Shown piece after piece: positions 11,783 through 21,210 of a DNA stretch of 64,000 nt (the first letter of the stretch is position 1; each line of letters starts with the position of its first letter). Source of the DNA: Vibrio cincinnatiensis. GTDB lineage: Bacteria; Pseudomonadota; Gammaproteobacteria; Enterobacterales; Vibrionaceae. A model generated the notes under the pieces. The model searched no databases and was not told the origin of the DNA. It was given only the letters and a program-made list of their open reading frames with translations. The stretch spans positions 124,001-188,000 of the forward strand of contig NZ_SGOM01000005.1 of NCBI RefSeq assembly GCF_022113815.1, read 5' to 3'. A program made the translations under genes and the position numbers.

Positions 11783-11804
11783 TTATTGAGAATAATATCA
11801 GTTT
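11783..11804 (+). promoter_or_regulatory. HapR/LuxR-type operator upstream of aphA
   Basis: The 22-mer starting TTATTGA and carrying ATCA seven bases later matches the LuxR/HapR consensus at about 15 of 22 positions, with both half-sites correctly spaced. It lies roughly 60-80 bp before the likely transcription start. HapR is known to repress aphA in V. cholerae from a similar position. Confidence 0.6.
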
Positions 11805-11851
11805 TTTTGAAGTAAATGATTTTTTATTCTACTTTATGCTTATTATTTAGA

Positions 11852-11857
11852 TATACT
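11852..11857 (+). promoter_or_regulatory. Candidate -10 box of the aphA promoter
   Basis: TATACT at 11852-11857 would start transcription near 11864 and give a leader of about 205 nt. I see no good -35 box 17 bp upstream. An alternative pair (TTGAAG 11807, TACTTT 11830) is also possible. Confidence 0.4.
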
Positions 11858-11902
11858 ACTGCGCTCTTGCGATATTCTTTTAAATATTCCAAATCGCAGT
11901 CA

Positions 11903-11920
11903 GATATGCAAAGACATATC
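11903..11920 (+). promoter_or_regulatory. Perfect 6-bp dyad in the aphA leader, possible AphA autoregulatory site
   Basis: GATATG and CATATC are exact complements separated by six bases. The sequence contains ATATGCA, the half-site reported for AphA boxes. Lying just after the presumed start of transcription, it would suit negative autoregulation, which is known for AphA in vibrios. The second half fits the published box poorly. Confidence 0.4.
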
Positions 11921-11937
11921 AATTTTAGGTGATAAAC

Positions 11938-11960
11938 GGCTTTAAAGGTGACACAACCCC
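11938..11960 (+). promoter_or_regulatory. Possible Qrr small-RNA pairing tract in the aphA leader
   Basis: GGCT, AGGTGAC and CCC occur in this order with short gaps. From memory, the first stem-loop of Qrr RNAs carries the complementary GGGTCACCTAGCC. Qrr RNAs are known to activate aphA translation. The match depends on my recollection of the Qrr sequence. Confidence 0.3.
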
Positions 11961-11976
11961 AGTATGGATTACTGGG
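11958..11976 (+). other. Stable hairpin in the aphA 5' leader
   Basis: CCCAGTA (11958-11964), the loop TGGAT and TACTGGG (11970-11976) form a perfect 7-bp stem about 95 nt before the aphA start codon. No T tract follows, so it is not a terminator. It touches the possible Qrr pairing tract and may take part in translational control. Confidence 0.55.
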
Positions 11977-12070
11977 AAAAGACTGATGCCTTACGTCACA
12001 GTGTGCCAATAGAAGCTCACGAGATGGTTAAGTCTATTTGCGAAGTTTATTAACCATTTGGATTGAAGAT

Positions 12071-12610
12071 ATGTCATTACCACACGTTATACTCACCGTT
12101 CTTAGTACTCGTGATGCCACTGGGTACGATATTACTAAAGAGTTTTCTGCTAGCATCGGCTATTTCTGGAAAGCCAGCCACCAACAAGTTTATCGTGAGC
12201 TGAACAAAATGGGTCAACAAGGTTTAGTGACTTGTGTGCTAGAGCCTCAAGAAGGTAAACCTGATCGTAAAGTTTATTCCATTACAGAGGCAGGCCGAGC
12301 AGCATTAGGCGAATGGTTTGATCAACCTACCGCACACCCAACCGTTAGAGATGAATTTAGCGCAAAACTCATGGCCTGCTCGGTGCAGTCTGCCACGCCT
12401 TATCTAACTCAATTGCGTGAATTGGTTGAAGAGTCACGCAAATTAGTGGCTCATTATCAAGAAATTGAAGCCGCTTACTATGCTAACCCAACCGAAATGG
12501 ATAAGCAGCAACGCTTAGAACGTTTAACGCTACGCCGCAATTTACTTACTCGCCAAGCTTGGATTCGTTGGGCAGAAGAAGTGATTGATGAATTTGAGCA
12601 CATGGCCTGA
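12071..12610 (+). CDS. aphA: AphA, PadR-family low-cell-density quorum-sensing regulator
   Basis: AphA is a PadR-type winged-HTH DNA-binding protein. In vibrios it is the master regulator at low cell density, and with AphB it activates tcpPH in V. cholerae. The 179-residue product starts MSLPHVILTVLS, has the N-terminal winged helix with GYFWKASHQQVYREL (about residues 28-42), a wing with KPDRKVYS, and the long C-terminal dimerisation helices ending near EHMA. It is nearly the V. cholerae sequence as I recall it. The ATG at 12071 is preferred over an in-frame start at 12038 because it gives the known protein length. The leader holds several candidate regulatory elements. Confidence 0.96.
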   Translation: MSLPHVILTVLSTRDATGYDITKEFSASIGYFWKASHQQVYRELNKMGQQGLVTCVLEPQEGKPDRKVYSITEAGRAALGEWFDQPTAHPTVRDEFSAKLMACSVQSATPYLTQLRELVEESRKLVAHYQEIEAAYYANPTEMDKQQRLERLTLRRNLLTRQAWIRWAEEVIDEFEHMA

Positions 12611-12623
12611 AGTCAAGCCTAAA

Positions 12624-12662
12624 GAAAAAAAGATGATGTCGTAAAGACATCATCTTTTTTTT
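12624..12662. terminator. Bidirectional terminator between aphA and cysE
   Basis: AGATGATGTC (12631-12640) and GACATCATCT (12646-12655) form a 10-bp stem. It is flanked by seven A on one side and eight T on the other, and serves both convergent genes. Confidence 0.92.
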
Positions 12663-12688
12663 GGTATTCCATAACCTAGCATTGATGC

Positions 12689-13510
12689 TTAAATTCCATC
12701 ACCACCCATAAAGGTCTGTGATCGCCCATTAAACTGCTGATCCATATCTAATGAGGGTTTATCGGTTTTAGGTCGTCCAACGATTCGAGCGGGCACACCT
12801 GCCACCGTTGTATGAGCTGGAACTGGTTGTAACACCACTGAACAAGAGCCGATTTTTGCCCCTTCCCCGACCTCGATATTACCAAGTATTTTGGCCCCCG
12901 CACCAATCATGACCCCTTCACGGATTTTGGGATGGCGATCACCGCCTTCTTTACCCGTTCCCCCTAAGGTCACGTCTTGCAAAATAGACACATCATTCCC
13001 CACCACTGCCGTTTCACCAATAACGATACCCGTGGCATGGTCAAGCATGATGCCACGACCAATCTTCGCGGCAGGGTGAATGTCCACCTGACAAGCGACA
13101 GATATTTGATTTTGTAAATAGGTCGCTAACGCAATTCGCCCCTGCTTCCATAACCAATTCGCCACTCGATAACCTTGTAGTGCATGGTAGCCCTTTAGAT
13201 AAAGCAACGGCATAGAATACATGGAAACCGCTGGGTCTCGATTGACCGTTGCGCATATATCGCAAGCCGCAGACTCAGCAATTTTAGGATCTGAAGCAAA
13301 AGCTTCTTCAACCACCTCACGCACCGCCATCGCAGGCATCGATGCCGTACTCAGCTTATTCGCCAAAATATAACTTAATGCGGCAGGTAAACTGTCATGT
13401 TTGATGATCGTCGCATGATAAAAACTCGCCAGCATTGGCTCTTGCTCAGATTGCTCACGCGCTTCTTTGATAATGGTTTGCCAAACTTTGACTTGTGCGC
13501 AATGTTTCAT
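12689..13510 (-). CDS. cysE: Serine O-acetyltransferase
   Basis: CysE acetylates serine with acetyl-CoA to make O-acetylserine, the precursor for cysteine. The 273-residue product has the N-terminal helical domain, and after about residue 140 a left-handed beta-helix of hexapeptide repeats with the catalytic DIHPAAKIG and DHATGIVIGE segments. Its C-terminal tail, the part that binds O-acetylserine sulfhydrylase in other species, ends in Gly-Ile. The ATG at 13510 is the family start (MKHCAQVKVW); the frame opens 15 codons earlier. It follows gpsA by 104 nt, in the secB-gpsA-cysE order also seen in E. coli. Confidence 0.96.
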   Translation of the reverse strand: MKHCAQVKVWQTIIKEAREQSEQEPMLASFYHATIIKHDSLPAALSYILANKLSTASMPAMAVREVVEEAFASDPKIAESAACDICATVNRDPAVSMYSMPLLYLKGYHALQGYRVANWLWKQGRIALATYLQNQISVACQVDIHPAAKIGRGIMLDHATGIVIGETAVVGNDVSILQDVTLGGTGKEGGDRHPKIREGVMIGAGAKILGNIEVGEGAKIGSCSVVLQPVPAHTTVAGVPARIVGRPKTDKPSLDMDQQFNGRSQTFMGGDGI

Positions 13511-13614
13511 GTTTATTCTGCCTTTGCGAAGCAGCAGTATGAGGTTCTCATTCATCGCTGCTGTTTACTTCGCTTTTAATTCATCCACCACCTGTCGACA
13601 GGCATTCCCTAGGG

Positions 13615-14649
13615 TTATCGCTCTGCTTTTTTATCTCGGGCAAGCAAATCTTGCGCCGCTAAGCGAGCATCTTTTCCTTGATACAATACTTGATAAATTT
13701 GTTCAACGATGGGCATTTCAACACCCATTCGCTGAGCCAACAACCACACTTCTTTCGTATTGCGGTAGCCTTCCACCACCTGACCAATCTCTTGCTGAGC
13801 GGTTTCCACTTCTTTTCCTTGCCCCAACGCCAGGCCAAAACGCCGATTTCGAGACTGATTGTCGGTACAGGTTAACACTAAGTCACCTAATCCAGCCATT
13901 CCCATAAAGGTTTCGGCTTGTGCACCCAATGCAGCGCCTAACCGACACATTTCAGCTAAACCTCGGGTAATCAAAGCGGTGCGCGCATTCGCGCCAAATC
14001 CAATACCATCTGACATCCCCGCACCAATGGCGATCACATTTTTGACTGCGCCACCAAGCTGCATGCCGATAAAGTCACTATTTGCATAAACACGGAATGT
14101 TTTACTACAGTGGATTTTTTCCTGTAAATCTTCCACAAACTGCGCATCAGGAGAAGCAACTGAAATCGCCGTTGGCATTCCCATCGCTAGCTCTTTAGCA
14201 AAGGTTGGCCCCGACAAAACGGCCAGAGGCATCTTGCGTCCTACCACTTCATAAGCCACTTCTTGTAGTAATCGTCCCGTTTCGGGTTCTAACCCTTTGG
14301 TTGCCCAACAAATTCGACTATCTTCACGCAAGTGAGGTTGCAAGCTATGTAAGACAATACCAAAGACATGACTGGGTACAACCACTAACAGATCTCGGCT
14401 AGCTTGTACGGCTTTAGCAAGGTCGGACTCCACGATTAAGCTGGGCGGGAAATCGATTCCTGGTAAAAATTCATGGTTTGCTCTATCGGCTTGTAAGCGC
14501 GCCATGTGTTCAGGTTCATGCCCCCATAGCACGATATTTGCTCCATTACGAGCCAAAGAAATAGCCAGAGAGGTTCCGTAAGAACCGGCACCGATCACCG
14601 TCATGCTAATTGCTTTTGCGTAGACATTATTTGTCTTTGGATCTGTCAT
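13615..14649 (-). CDS. gpsA: Glycerol-3-phosphate dehydrogenase (NAD(P)+)
   Basis: GpsA reduces dihydroxyacetone phosphate to sn-glycerol-3-phosphate for phospholipid synthesis. The 344-residue protein has the N-terminal Rossmann loop [10 protein letters not shown] (about residues 20-29), the LSGPTFA motif and the substrate-site [13 protein letters not shown]. The ATG at 14649 follows GGCGGAAAG and gives normal length, whereas the frame itself opens 29 codons upstream without support. It lies downstream of secB and upstream of cysE on the same strand and is probably co-transcribed with both. Confidence 0.96.
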   Translation of the reverse strand: MTDPKTNNVYAKAISMTVIGAGSYGTSLAISLARNGANIVLWGHEPEHMARLQADRANHEFLPGIDFPPSLIVESDLAKAVQASRDLLVVVPSHVFGIVLHSLQPHLREDSRICWATKGLEPETGRLLQEVAYEVVGRKMPLAVLSGPTFAKELAMGMPTAISVASPDAQFVEDLQEKIHCSKTFRVYANSDFIGMQLGGAVKNVIAIGAGMSDGIGFGANARTALITRGLAEMCRLGAALGAQAETFMGMAGLGDLVLTCTDNQSRNRRFGLALGQGKEVETAQQEIGQVVEGYRNTKEVWLLAQRMGVEMPIVEQIYQVLYQGKDARLAAQDLLARDKKAER

Positions 14650-14805
14650 CTTTCCGCCTGATAGATAGCCATCGTGTTGTTGCCAAAATCGATAAACAGG
14701 AAACGTCACTTGATTCTGGAAGAAATAAAAATGCACATCGCATTACTCAATGAGCTGCTCTGTGCATTGTATTTTACCTTACATTGGGCAAAAAGCCGTA
14801 ATGGA

Positions 14806-15276
14806 TTACGCCTCGCTTGGCGTCTCGCTAGCGGCTTGCTGCTGTAGGTAGTTCATAAAGAGCGCATCAAAGTTGACCGGAGCCAAGTTTAATTGTGGGA
14901 AAGTACCTTTCACCACCAGGCTAGAAATGGTTTCACGCGCATAAGGGAACAGAATGTTAGGACAGAACGCCCCCAAACAATGAGCCAATTGACCCGCTTC
15001 CATCTGTTCTGCAGTAAAAATACCACCTTGCTGAACTTCACACAGGAAAGCGGTCTCTTCTGCATTTTTCACAGTAACGGTCAAGCGTAACACGACTTCA
15101 TATACGCCTTCGCCCAGTTCGCGGCTTTGAGTATCAAGGTCCAACTTCACATCAGGGTTCCACTCTTTTTGGAACATAGTGGGTGAATTTGGCGCTTCAA
15201 AAGACACATCTTTTAGAAAAATGCGTTGAATGGCAAAATTTTGTTGTGGTGCTTGTTGTTGTGCGGCTTCAGCCAT
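14806..15276 (-). CDS. secB: Protein-export chaperone SecB
   Basis: SecB is a tetrameric cytosolic chaperone that holds preproteins unfolded and hands them to SecA. The 156-residue product shows the conserved [17 protein letters not shown] segment near the N-terminus and [11 protein letters not shown] in the C-terminal half. The tail is acidic and ends SETPSEA. The ATG at 15276 follows AAGGACG at good spacing. In E. coli grxC lies between the rhodanese gene and secB; here that gene is missing and a 167-bp gap with an inverted repeat remains. Confidence 0.96.
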   Translation of the reverse strand: MAEAAQQQAPQQNFAIQRIFLKDVSFEAPNSPTMFQKEWNPDVKLDLDTQSRELGEGVYEVVLRLTVTVKNAEETAFLCEVQQGGIFTAEQMEAGQLAHCLGAFCPNILFPYARETISSLVVKGTFPQLNLAPVNFDALFMNYLQQQAASETPSEA

Positions 15277-15398
15277 GATTTCGTCCTTAATACTGATCAA
15301 TTCGGATATAAAGTTAATGCCCTGAGACTAAACGAGTGTGAATGAAATCACTAGATGAAAAACCGAATACGTGGCAAACATCACAACTCGAACGAATC

Positions 15399-15422
15399 GG
15401 CGCTGATTTATTTATCAGCGCC
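15399..15422. repeat. 9-bp perfect inverted repeat downstream of the rhodanese gene
   Basis: GGCGCTGAT (15399-15407) and ATCAGCGCC (15414-15422) flank a 6-nt loop, 21 nt after the rhodanese stop codon and before secB. No T tract follows on the minus strand. It may be a weak terminator or an mRNA-stabilising hairpin. Confidence 0.5.
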
Positions 15423-15443
15423 AGCAGAGCCCCACGATAAGAG

Positions 15444-15878
15444 CTATTTCTTACCGCGAACAAGAGGTAACTTCGCGTCGCTCCAGGCGACTAACCCATT
15501 CTTTAACAGGCTAACATTGTCAAAACCAGCTTTAACTAGCACGGCAGCAATCTCACGCGCTGTATGGCCTGTTTTACATACCACAATGATGGGGTCAGCT
15601 TTATGTTTTTCAATCCCAGCGAAGTTCCCCGCTTTAATTTCCGACGGTAAAATGTGAACCGCATCGGTAATATGGCCCTGTTTGAACTCATCTTTTGTTC
15701 GAATATCGATCACAATACCGTTCTCACGGTTCATCAAGTGAGTCACTTGAGAGGGGCTAATTTCTTTAAAAGCTGCCGTTGATGACTTATAAATATTAAG
15801 AATCAATGCAACTAAAACGCCTACCCAAGCGAGAGATAAAATCATGTTCTGTTGGAAAAACTGTATGTACTCTTGCAT
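15444..15878 (-). CDS. Membrane-anchored rhodanese-like protein (YibN type)
   Basis: The 144-residue protein has one N-terminal transmembrane segment (about residues 12-29) and a rhodanese domain (about 36-140). The active-site loop CKTGHTA holds the catalytic Cys, so sulfur transfer is chemically possible, but the physiological substrate is unknown. It resembles E. coli YibN, which also lies upstream of secB. It is 71 nt downstream of epmA on the same strand. Confidence 0.88.
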   Translation of the reverse strand: MQEYIQFFQQNMILSLAWVGVLVALILNIYKSSTAAFKEISPSQVTHLMNRENGIVIDIRTKDEFKQGHITDAVHILPSEIKAGNFAGIEKHKADPIIVVCKTGHTAREIAAVLVKAGFDNVSLLKNGLVAWSDAKLPLVRGKK

Positions 15879-15949
15879 ATCCTGTGCTCTTGCAATGGTG
15901 GTTCAAAATAGTGATGAAGTATAACGAGGTTGCTAGCCTGACGCGAGCG

Positions 15950-16924
15950 CTAAGCACGAGGAAACGGAAAAGCCGTGACCTTATCGATATGATCTTCGTC
16001 TAAAGCCAGCATGATCAGTCGATCAATTCCCAAAGCAACCCCCGAACAAGCTGGTAAACCAGCCTCTAATGCTGCAATTAAATGCTCATCAATCGGCTGC
16101 TCAACCAAGCCCATCGCAAGGCGCTTTGCATTATCTTGTTCAAAACGTGAGCGCTGCTCTTGCGGGTTATCCAATTCATGAAACCCATTCGCTAACTCGA
16201 TCCCTTTAAAATAAACTTCAAAGCGATCCGCCACACGAGGATCTTGACTGTTAACTTTGGCTAACGCTGCCTGTGATGCTGGGAAATCGTAGACAAAAAT
16301 CGGCACCTGCTGACCAATATGCGGTTCAATCCCGATACTAAACAGCAACTGTAATAAAGTATCTCTATCTTGCTCTGGCTGCGCAATATCACTCAACCCC
16401 AACCTCTCAGCGGCTTGCTTAAGTTCCGTCATGGTACTTTCTAACGGGCATACCGATAACACTCGTTGAAACGCCTGCTGATAGGTGATTCGGTCTGCAC
16501 TTGAAATCGAAAGAACCGTTTGCAATAGCGCATCGACCTCATCCATTAAGTTATGATGATCAAAGCCGACTCGATACCACTCAAGCATAGTAAATTCTGG
16601 GTTATGGTAACGGCCATTTTCTTCATTTCGAAAGGCCTTACCCAATTGATAAATGGAACCACTTCCTGCCGCCAACAACCGCTTCATATGAAATTCAGGG
16701 CTGGTCATTAAGTAGAGTTTTTTCCCTTGCGCATAACCTGGGCCCACAAACTCGGTTTGAAACGTTTGCAAATGAATGTCCGTCACTGTCGCATGGCTGA
16801 TAGCCGGAGTTTCAACCTCTAACACCTCTCGCTCAGCAAAAAACTGACGAATCCCCTGCAATAAACGCGCACGCTGCTGAAGTTGTTGAATTGATGCGCT
16901 AGGCATCCATGATGACTGGTTCAT
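15950..16924 (-). CDS. epmA: Elongation factor P--(R)-beta-lysine ligase EpmA
   Basis: EpmA (also PoxA, YjeA or GenX) attaches (R)-beta-lysine to a conserved lysine of EF-P. The 324-residue protein is a class II lysyl-tRNA synthetase catalytic domain without the anticodon-binding part. It shows motif 2 ([20 protein letters not shown]) and motif 3 ([12 protein letters not shown]) near the C-terminus. The short length separates it from LysS. Its target efp and the partner enzyme EpmB lie 3.7-5.3 kb away, beyond the frd operon, from which it is divergent. Confidence 0.95.
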   Translation of the reverse strand: MNQSSWMPSASIQQLQQRARLLQGIRQFFAEREVLEVETPAISHATVTDIHLQTFQTEFVGPGYAQGKKLYLMTSPEFHMKRLLAAGSGSIYQLGKAFRNEENGRYHNPEFTMLEWYRVGFDHHNLMDEVDALLQTVLSISSADRITYQQAFQRVLSVCPLESTMTELKQAAERLGLSDIAQPEQDRDTLLQLLFSIGIEPHIGQQVPIFVYDFPASQAALAKVNSQDPRVADRFEVYFKGIELANGFHELDNPQEQRSRFEQDNAKRLAMGLVEQPIDEHLIAALEAGLPACSGVALGIDRLIMLALDEDHIDKVTAFPFPRA

Positions 16925-17006
16925 AAATACGATCGGCTAATTCTCAGGAAGGGGCATTTTACTCGCTTAAAAAGGAAAACCCAACTAACTCACCAAAGGG
17001 TATTTT

Positions 17007-17022
17007 TGTGATTTACATCACA
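17007..17022 (+). promoter_or_regulatory. CRP-type (possibly CRP/FNR) site between epmA and frdA
   Basis: TGTGATTTACATCACA is a perfect TGTGA-N6-TCACA palindrome. Its core TGAT-N4-ATCA also resembles the FNR box TTGAT-N4-ATCAA. It lies 215 bp before frdA and 83 bp before epmA. Control of fumarate reductase by carbon or oxygen status would make sense. The remaining part of this 312-bp gap shows no other clear element. Confidence 0.65.
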
Positions 17023-17236
17023 CAAAGAATAATAAGTATGCTTGTCCTTGCATTACCGGAGCAAAAGCCTAACAAAATCAATTTTTTCTTACCCCTCCTC
17101 TTCTAAACTAGCCACTACCACTTTGGTACAAGTAGCGAGAACAGACAGAAGAGCCTCTTCGAATCGAATCACGCTGCACATCATAATCAGGGACAACAAC
17201 TGATCCCCATAATAATCACTACACTGGAGGATAACT

Positions 17237-19042
17237 GTGCAAACTATTACCACAGATATCGCAGTCATCGGCGCTGGTGGCGCTGGTCTTCGTACTGCTA
17301 TTGCAGCGGCTGAAGCAAACCCAAACTTGGAAGTCGCGCTTATTTCCAAAGTTTATCCAATGCGTTCTCATACGGTCGCTGCCGAAGGTGGCTCCGCAGC
17401 AGTTATCAAGGAAGAAGACAGCTTAGATAACCACTTCAACGATACCGTTGGTGGTGGTGACTGGTTGTGTGAACAGGATGTCGTAGAATATTTCGTTGCG
17501 AATTCAACACGTGAAATGATCCAAATGGAGCAATGGGGCTGTCCTTGGAGTCGTAAAGACAACGGGGAAGTCAACGTACGCCGTTTTGGTGGTATGAAAG
17601 TCGAGCGAACTTGGTTTGCTGCCGATAAAACTGGCTTCCATATGCTACATACTCTATTCCAAACTTCAATGAAGTACCCACAAATCAACCGTTTTGATGA
17701 GTACTTTGTGGTGGATTTGTTGGTGGTAGAAGGTGAAGTTCAAGGCCTGATCGCTATTCATATGGCAGAAGGTGAACTGGTCACGATCAAAGCTAAATCC
17801 GTTGTGCTTGCAACTGGTGGTGCGGGGCGTGTTTATCACTGTAATACCAACGGTGGTATTGTAACAGGCGATGGTATGGCAATGGCTTATCGTCATGGCG
17901 TACCGCTACGTGATATGGAATTTGTTCAATATCACCCCACTGGCTTACCAGGTACAGGCATCTTGATGACTGAAGGTTGTCGAGGTGAAGGCGGTATCAT
18001 CGTCAACAAAAATGGTTACCGTTATCTGCAAGATTATGGCATGGGCCCTGAAACCCCTGTTGGCCAGCCAAAAAACAAATACATGGAACTTGGCCCACGA
18101 GACAAAGTGTCACAAGCTTTCTGGCATGAACAACAAAAAGGTAACACCATTAAACACCCACTGGGTGATGTGGTACACCTTGATCTGCGCCATCTAGGTG
18201 AAGAGTATCTGCAAGAGCGTCTGCCGTTCATCTGTGAACTGGCGAAAGCTTATGTCAACGTCGATCCAGCCAAAGAGCCGATTCCAATTCGCCCAACCGT
18301 GCATTACACCATGGGGGGCATTGAAACCAATGGTCAATGTGAAACTCGTATCCAGGGTCTTTTTGCTGTGGGTGAGTGTGCATCTGTTGGCTTGCATGGT
18401 GCCAACCGTTTAGGTTCAAACTCATTGGCAGAATTTGTGGTCTTTGGCCGTGTGGCGGGTGAACATGCCGTACAACGTGCCGAAGCATTCAAAGGCTGGA
18501 ATGATCAAGCTATCGCAGAACAAGTGAAAGCGGTAGAAGCCCGTCTTAACGCTCTGATGAACCAAGAAGGCGATGAAAACTGGGCCACCATCCGAACTGA
18601 AATGGGTCACACCATGGAAGCGGGGTGTGGTATCTACCGTCAGCAAGACTTAATGGAAACCACGATTGCCAAACTGGCCGAGCTGAAAGAGCGTTATAAG
18701 CGTATCAGCATCAAAGATAAAGGCAAAGTATTCAACACCGACCTACTCTACGCTATCGAAGTTGGCTATGGCCTAGAAGTTGCGGAAGCCATGGCGCACT
18801 CGGCGCTGTTACGTAAAGAGTCTCGTGGTGCTCACCAGCGTCTAGACGAAGGCTGTACTGAGCGTGATGATGTGAACTTCCTAAAACACTCATTGGCTTT
18901 CTATCAAGAAGATCAGGCGCCGAAGATCGATTACAGCCCTGTCACCATTACTAAGTCGCAACCTAAAGCGCGTTTGTACGGTGAAGCAGCAGAACAAGCG
19001 GCGGCAGCAGAGGCGAAGCAAAGCGCAGAGGAGCAAAAATAA
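17237..19042 (+). CDS. frdA: Fumarate reductase flavoprotein subunit
   Basis: FrdA is the catalytic subunit that reduces fumarate to succinate in anaerobic respiration, on the inner face of the cytoplasmic membrane. The 601-residue protein has the FAD loop GAGGAG (about residues 12-17), the covalent-flavin His45 in [10 protein letters not shown], and the active-site Arg region [11 protein letters not shown]. The start is GTG at 17237, set by GGAGG six nt upstream. Its stop codon overlaps the frdB start by one base, so the four frd genes form one tightly coupled operon. Confidence 0.97.
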   Translation: MQTITTDIAVIGAGGAGLRTAIAAAEANPNLEVALISKVYPMRSHTVAAEGGSAAVIKEEDSLDNHFNDTVGGGDWLCEQDVVEYFVANSTREMIQMEQWGCPWSRKDNGEVNVRRFGGMKVERTWFAADKTGFHMLHTLFQTSMKYPQINRFDEYFVVDLLVVEGEVQGLIAIHMAEGELVTIKAKSVVLATGGAGRVYHCNTNGGIVTGDGMAMAYRHGVPLRDMEFVQYHPTGLPGTGILMTEGCRGEGGIIVNKNGYRYLQDYGMGPETPVGQPKNKYMELGPRDKVSQAFWHEQQKGNTIKHPLGDVVHLDLRHLGEEYLQERLPFICELAKAYVNVDPAKEPIPIRPTVHYTMGGIETNGQCETRIQGLFAVGECASVGLHGANRLGSNSLAEFVVFGRVAGEHAVQRAEAFKGWNDQAIAEQVKAVEARLNALMNQEGDENWATIRTEMGHTMEAGCGIYRQQDLMETTIAKLAELKERYKRISIKDKGKVFNTDLLYAIEVGYGLEVAEAMAHSALLRKESRGAHQRLDEGCTERDDVNFLKHSLAFYQEDQAPKIDYSPVTITKSQPKARLYGEAAEQAAAAEAKQSAEEQK

Positions 19043-19782
19043 TGTCAGCGAATCGAATTCAGAAAGTAGAAATTCTACGCTATGACCCAGCAAAAGATGC
19101 CGAGCCGCGTCTACAAGCATTTGAAGTCCCATTTGATGACACCATGTCAGTGCTGGATGCGCTTGGCTATGTAAAAGATCACCTAGATAAAGATCTTTCT
19201 TATCGCTGGTCATGCCGAATGGCAATTTGTGGCTCTTGCGGCATTATGGTGAATGGCGTACCAAAATTGGCTTGTAAGAGCTTCTTACGCGACTATCCTG
19301 ATGGCGTGAAAATTGAGCCATTGGCCAACTTCCCGATCGAAAAAGATTTGATTGTCGATATGACTCCGTTTATCGAACGTCTAGAAGCCATCAAACCTTA
19401 CATTATCGGTAATGACCGTAAACCAGAAGATGGTACCAACCTACAAACGCCAGAACAGATGGCTCGTTATAAGCAATTTGCTGGCTGTATTAACTGTGGT
19501 TTGTGCTATGCCGCTTGTCCTCAGTTTGGCTTAAACCCTGAGTTCATCGGCCCTGCAGCATTAACATTGGCACACCGTTACAACCTTGATAGCCGTGATA
19601 ATGGTAAAGCTGAACGCATGAAGCTAATCAACGGTGAAAATGGTGCTTGGGGTTGTACTTTTGTGGGCTACTGCTCTGAAGTGTGTCCGAAACACGTTGA
19701 CCCAGCAGCGGCGGTTAACCAAGGTAAAGTTGAGTCTTCAATGGACTTCGTCATTGCTATGCTGAAACCACAGGAGGCTTGA
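19042..19782 (+). CDS. frdB: Fumarate reductase iron-sulfur subunit
   Basis: FrdB carries electrons from the membrane quinol site to FrdA. The 246-residue protein has an N-terminal [2Fe-2S] domain with [10 protein letters not shown] (about residue 57 on) and a later Cys. The C-terminal ferredoxin-like domain carries [12 protein letters not shown] and CSEVCPKH for the [4Fe-4S] and [3Fe-4S] clusters. The ATG overlaps the frdA stop by one base. It is followed within 2 nt by frdC. Confidence 0.97.
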   Translation: MSANRIQKVEILRYDPAKDAEPRLQAFEVPFDDTMSVLDALGYVKDHLDKDLSYRWSCRMAICGSCGIMVNGVPKLACKSFLRDYPDGVKIEPLANFPIEKDLIVDMTPFIERLEAIKPYIIGNDRKPEDGTNLQTPEQMARYKQFAGCINCGLCYAACPQFGLNPEFIGPAALTLAHRYNLDSRDNGKAERMKLINGENGAWGCTFVGYCSEVCPKHVDPAAAVNQGKVESSMDFVIAMLKPQEA

Positions 19783-19784
19783 GG

Positions 19785-20168
19785 ATGAGTAACCGTAAAC
19801 CTTATGTTCGTGAAATGAAACGTACTTGGTGGAAAGATCACCCCTTCTACCGTTTCTACATGGTGCGTGAAGCGACGGTACTTCCGCTCATTCTATTTAC
19901 GCTATTTTTAACCGTAGGCTTGGGCGCGCTGGTCAAAGGGCCAGAAGCTTGGAATAGCTGGCTTGCCTTTATGGCAAACCCACTGGTTATCGCCATCAAT
20001 ATTGTTGCGCTAGCGGGTAGCCTATTCCATGCCCAAACCTTCTTCAGCATGATGCCACAAGTGGTGCCTATTCGTATCAAAGGTAAATTGCTGGATAAAA
20101 GAATCATCGTTTTGACTCAGTGGGCGGCAGTGGCCATTATTTCACTGATCGTTCTCATTGTGGTGTAA
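19785..20168 (+). CDS. frdC: Fumarate reductase membrane anchor subunit C
   Basis: FrdC is one of two membrane anchors that bind menaquinol and dock FrdAB. The 127-residue product has three hydrophobic helices (about 27-48, 62-85 and 105-126). The ATG at 19785 follows CAGGAGG by seven nt and is preferred over a TTG six bases earlier. The stop codon is 10 nt before frdD. Confidence 0.95.
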   Translation: MSNRKPYVREMKRTWWKDHPFYRFYMVREATVLPLILFTLFLTVGLGALVKGPEAWNSWLAFMANPLVIAINIVALAGSLFHAQTFFSMMPQVVPIRIKGKLLDKRIIVLTQWAAVAIISLIVLIVV

Positions 20169-20178
20169 GGAGCTTATT

Positions 20179-20541
20179 GTGATTAATACCAATCCAAAAC
20201 GTTCAGATGAACCTGTATGGTGGAGCCTATTTGGGGCTGGCGGCACTTGGTTTGCCATGATTACCCCTATCACCATTCTCGTGCTTGGCATTCTTGCCCC
20301 TCTGGGGATTATTGATGCAGAAGCTATGAGCTACGAGCGAGTAGCTGAATTTGCCACCAGTATTATTGGCGCACTGTTTATCATTGCTACCCTCTCATTA
20401 CCGATGTGGCATGCGATGCACCGTTTGCACCATGGTATGCATGACCTGAAATTCCATACTGGGCTTGCGGGTAAAATTGCATGCTATGCATTTGCAGCAT
20501 TAATTTCTATCTTATCCGTGGTGTTTATCTTCCTGATTTAA
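20179..20541 (+). CDS. frdD: Fumarate reductase membrane anchor subunit D
   Basis: FrdD is the second membrane anchor of fumarate reductase. The 120-residue protein has three predicted membrane helices (about 14-40, 55-80 and 96-119) and a [12 protein letters not shown] loop. The start is taken as GTG at 20179, with AAGGAG six nt upstream; a longer frame from TTG 20158 would overlap frdC. A strong terminator follows. Confidence 0.94.
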   Translation: MINTNPKRSDEPVWWSLFGAGGTWFAMITPITILVLGILAPLGIIDAEAMSYERVAEFATSIIGALFIIATLSLPMWHAMHRLHHGMHDLKFHTGLAGKIACYAFAALISILSVVFIFLI

Positions 20542-20565
20542 CCCAAGCGTTATGGATAGAAAATA

Positions 20566-20593
20566 AAAGAGCCAGCGTATGCTGGCTCTTTTT
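20566..20593 (+). terminator. Terminator of frdABCD
   Basis: AAAAGAGCCAGC and GCTGGCTCTTTTT pair around GTAT. The run of T suits the plus strand, and the run of A makes it usable for the convergent efp gene. Confidence 0.93.
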
Positions 20594-20643
20594 ACTATGT
20601 CTTCAATCTATCAAGCCCCTATAAGTTATAGAGGCTGATTACC

Positions 20644-21210
20644 TTATTTTACGCGGCTAACGTATTCACTGCTACGAGTGTCTACTTTGATCACTTCGCC
20701 AATCGCAATAAAGAGCGGAACACGAACCACAGCACCGGTTGATAATGTAGCGGGTTTACCGCCTGTTCCTTGCGTATCCCCTTTCAGACCAGGATCGGTT
20801 TCCGTCACTTCCAATTCAACGAAGTTTGGTGGTGTCACTGAAATTGGGTTACCATTCCACAAGGTCAATGTACAGGTTGTATTTTCAACCAACCACTTAG
20901 CATTATCACCAACCGCTTTAAGGTCTGCTGCAATTTGCTCAAAGGTTTCGTTGTTCATAAAGTGATAGAATTCACCATCGTTGTACAGATAATCAAGATC
21001 GATATCGATAACATCTGCAACTTCTACGCTATCACCTGACTTAAAGGTTTTCTCGAGTACTTTGCCAGAAAGTAGTTTACGGATTCGTACTCGGTTGAAC
21101 GCTTGACCTTTACCTGGTTTAACAAACTCGTTTTCGAGAATGACACAAGGCTCGTTATCAAGCATAATTTTGAGACCGCCTTTAAATTCATTCGTGCTAA
21201 CAGTAGCCAT
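20644..21210 (-). CDS. efp: Translation elongation factor P
   Basis: EF-P enters the ribosomal E site and relieves stalling at polyproline stretches. The 188-residue product has the KOW-like domain I with Lys34 in the PGKGQAF loop. That lysine is the residue beta-lysylated by EpmA and EpmB, both encoded nearby. Two OB-fold domains follow. The start codon follows AGAGGAAATA. The gene is divergent from epmB with only 32 bp between the two start codons. Confidence 0.97.
   Translation of the reverse strand: MATVSTNEFKGGLKIMLDNEPCVILENEFVKPGKGQAFNRVRIRKLLSGKVLEKTFKSGDSVEVADVIDIDLDYLYNDGEFYHFMNNETFEQIAADLKAVGDNAKWLVENTTCTLTLWNGNPISVTPPNFVELEVTETDPGLKGDTQGTGGKPATLSTGAVVRVPLFIAIGEVIKVDTRSSEYVSRVK

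Noticed and set aside
13041..13265. Small minus-strand frame inside cysE
   Set aside because: It lies entirely within cysE in another frame and has no features of its own.
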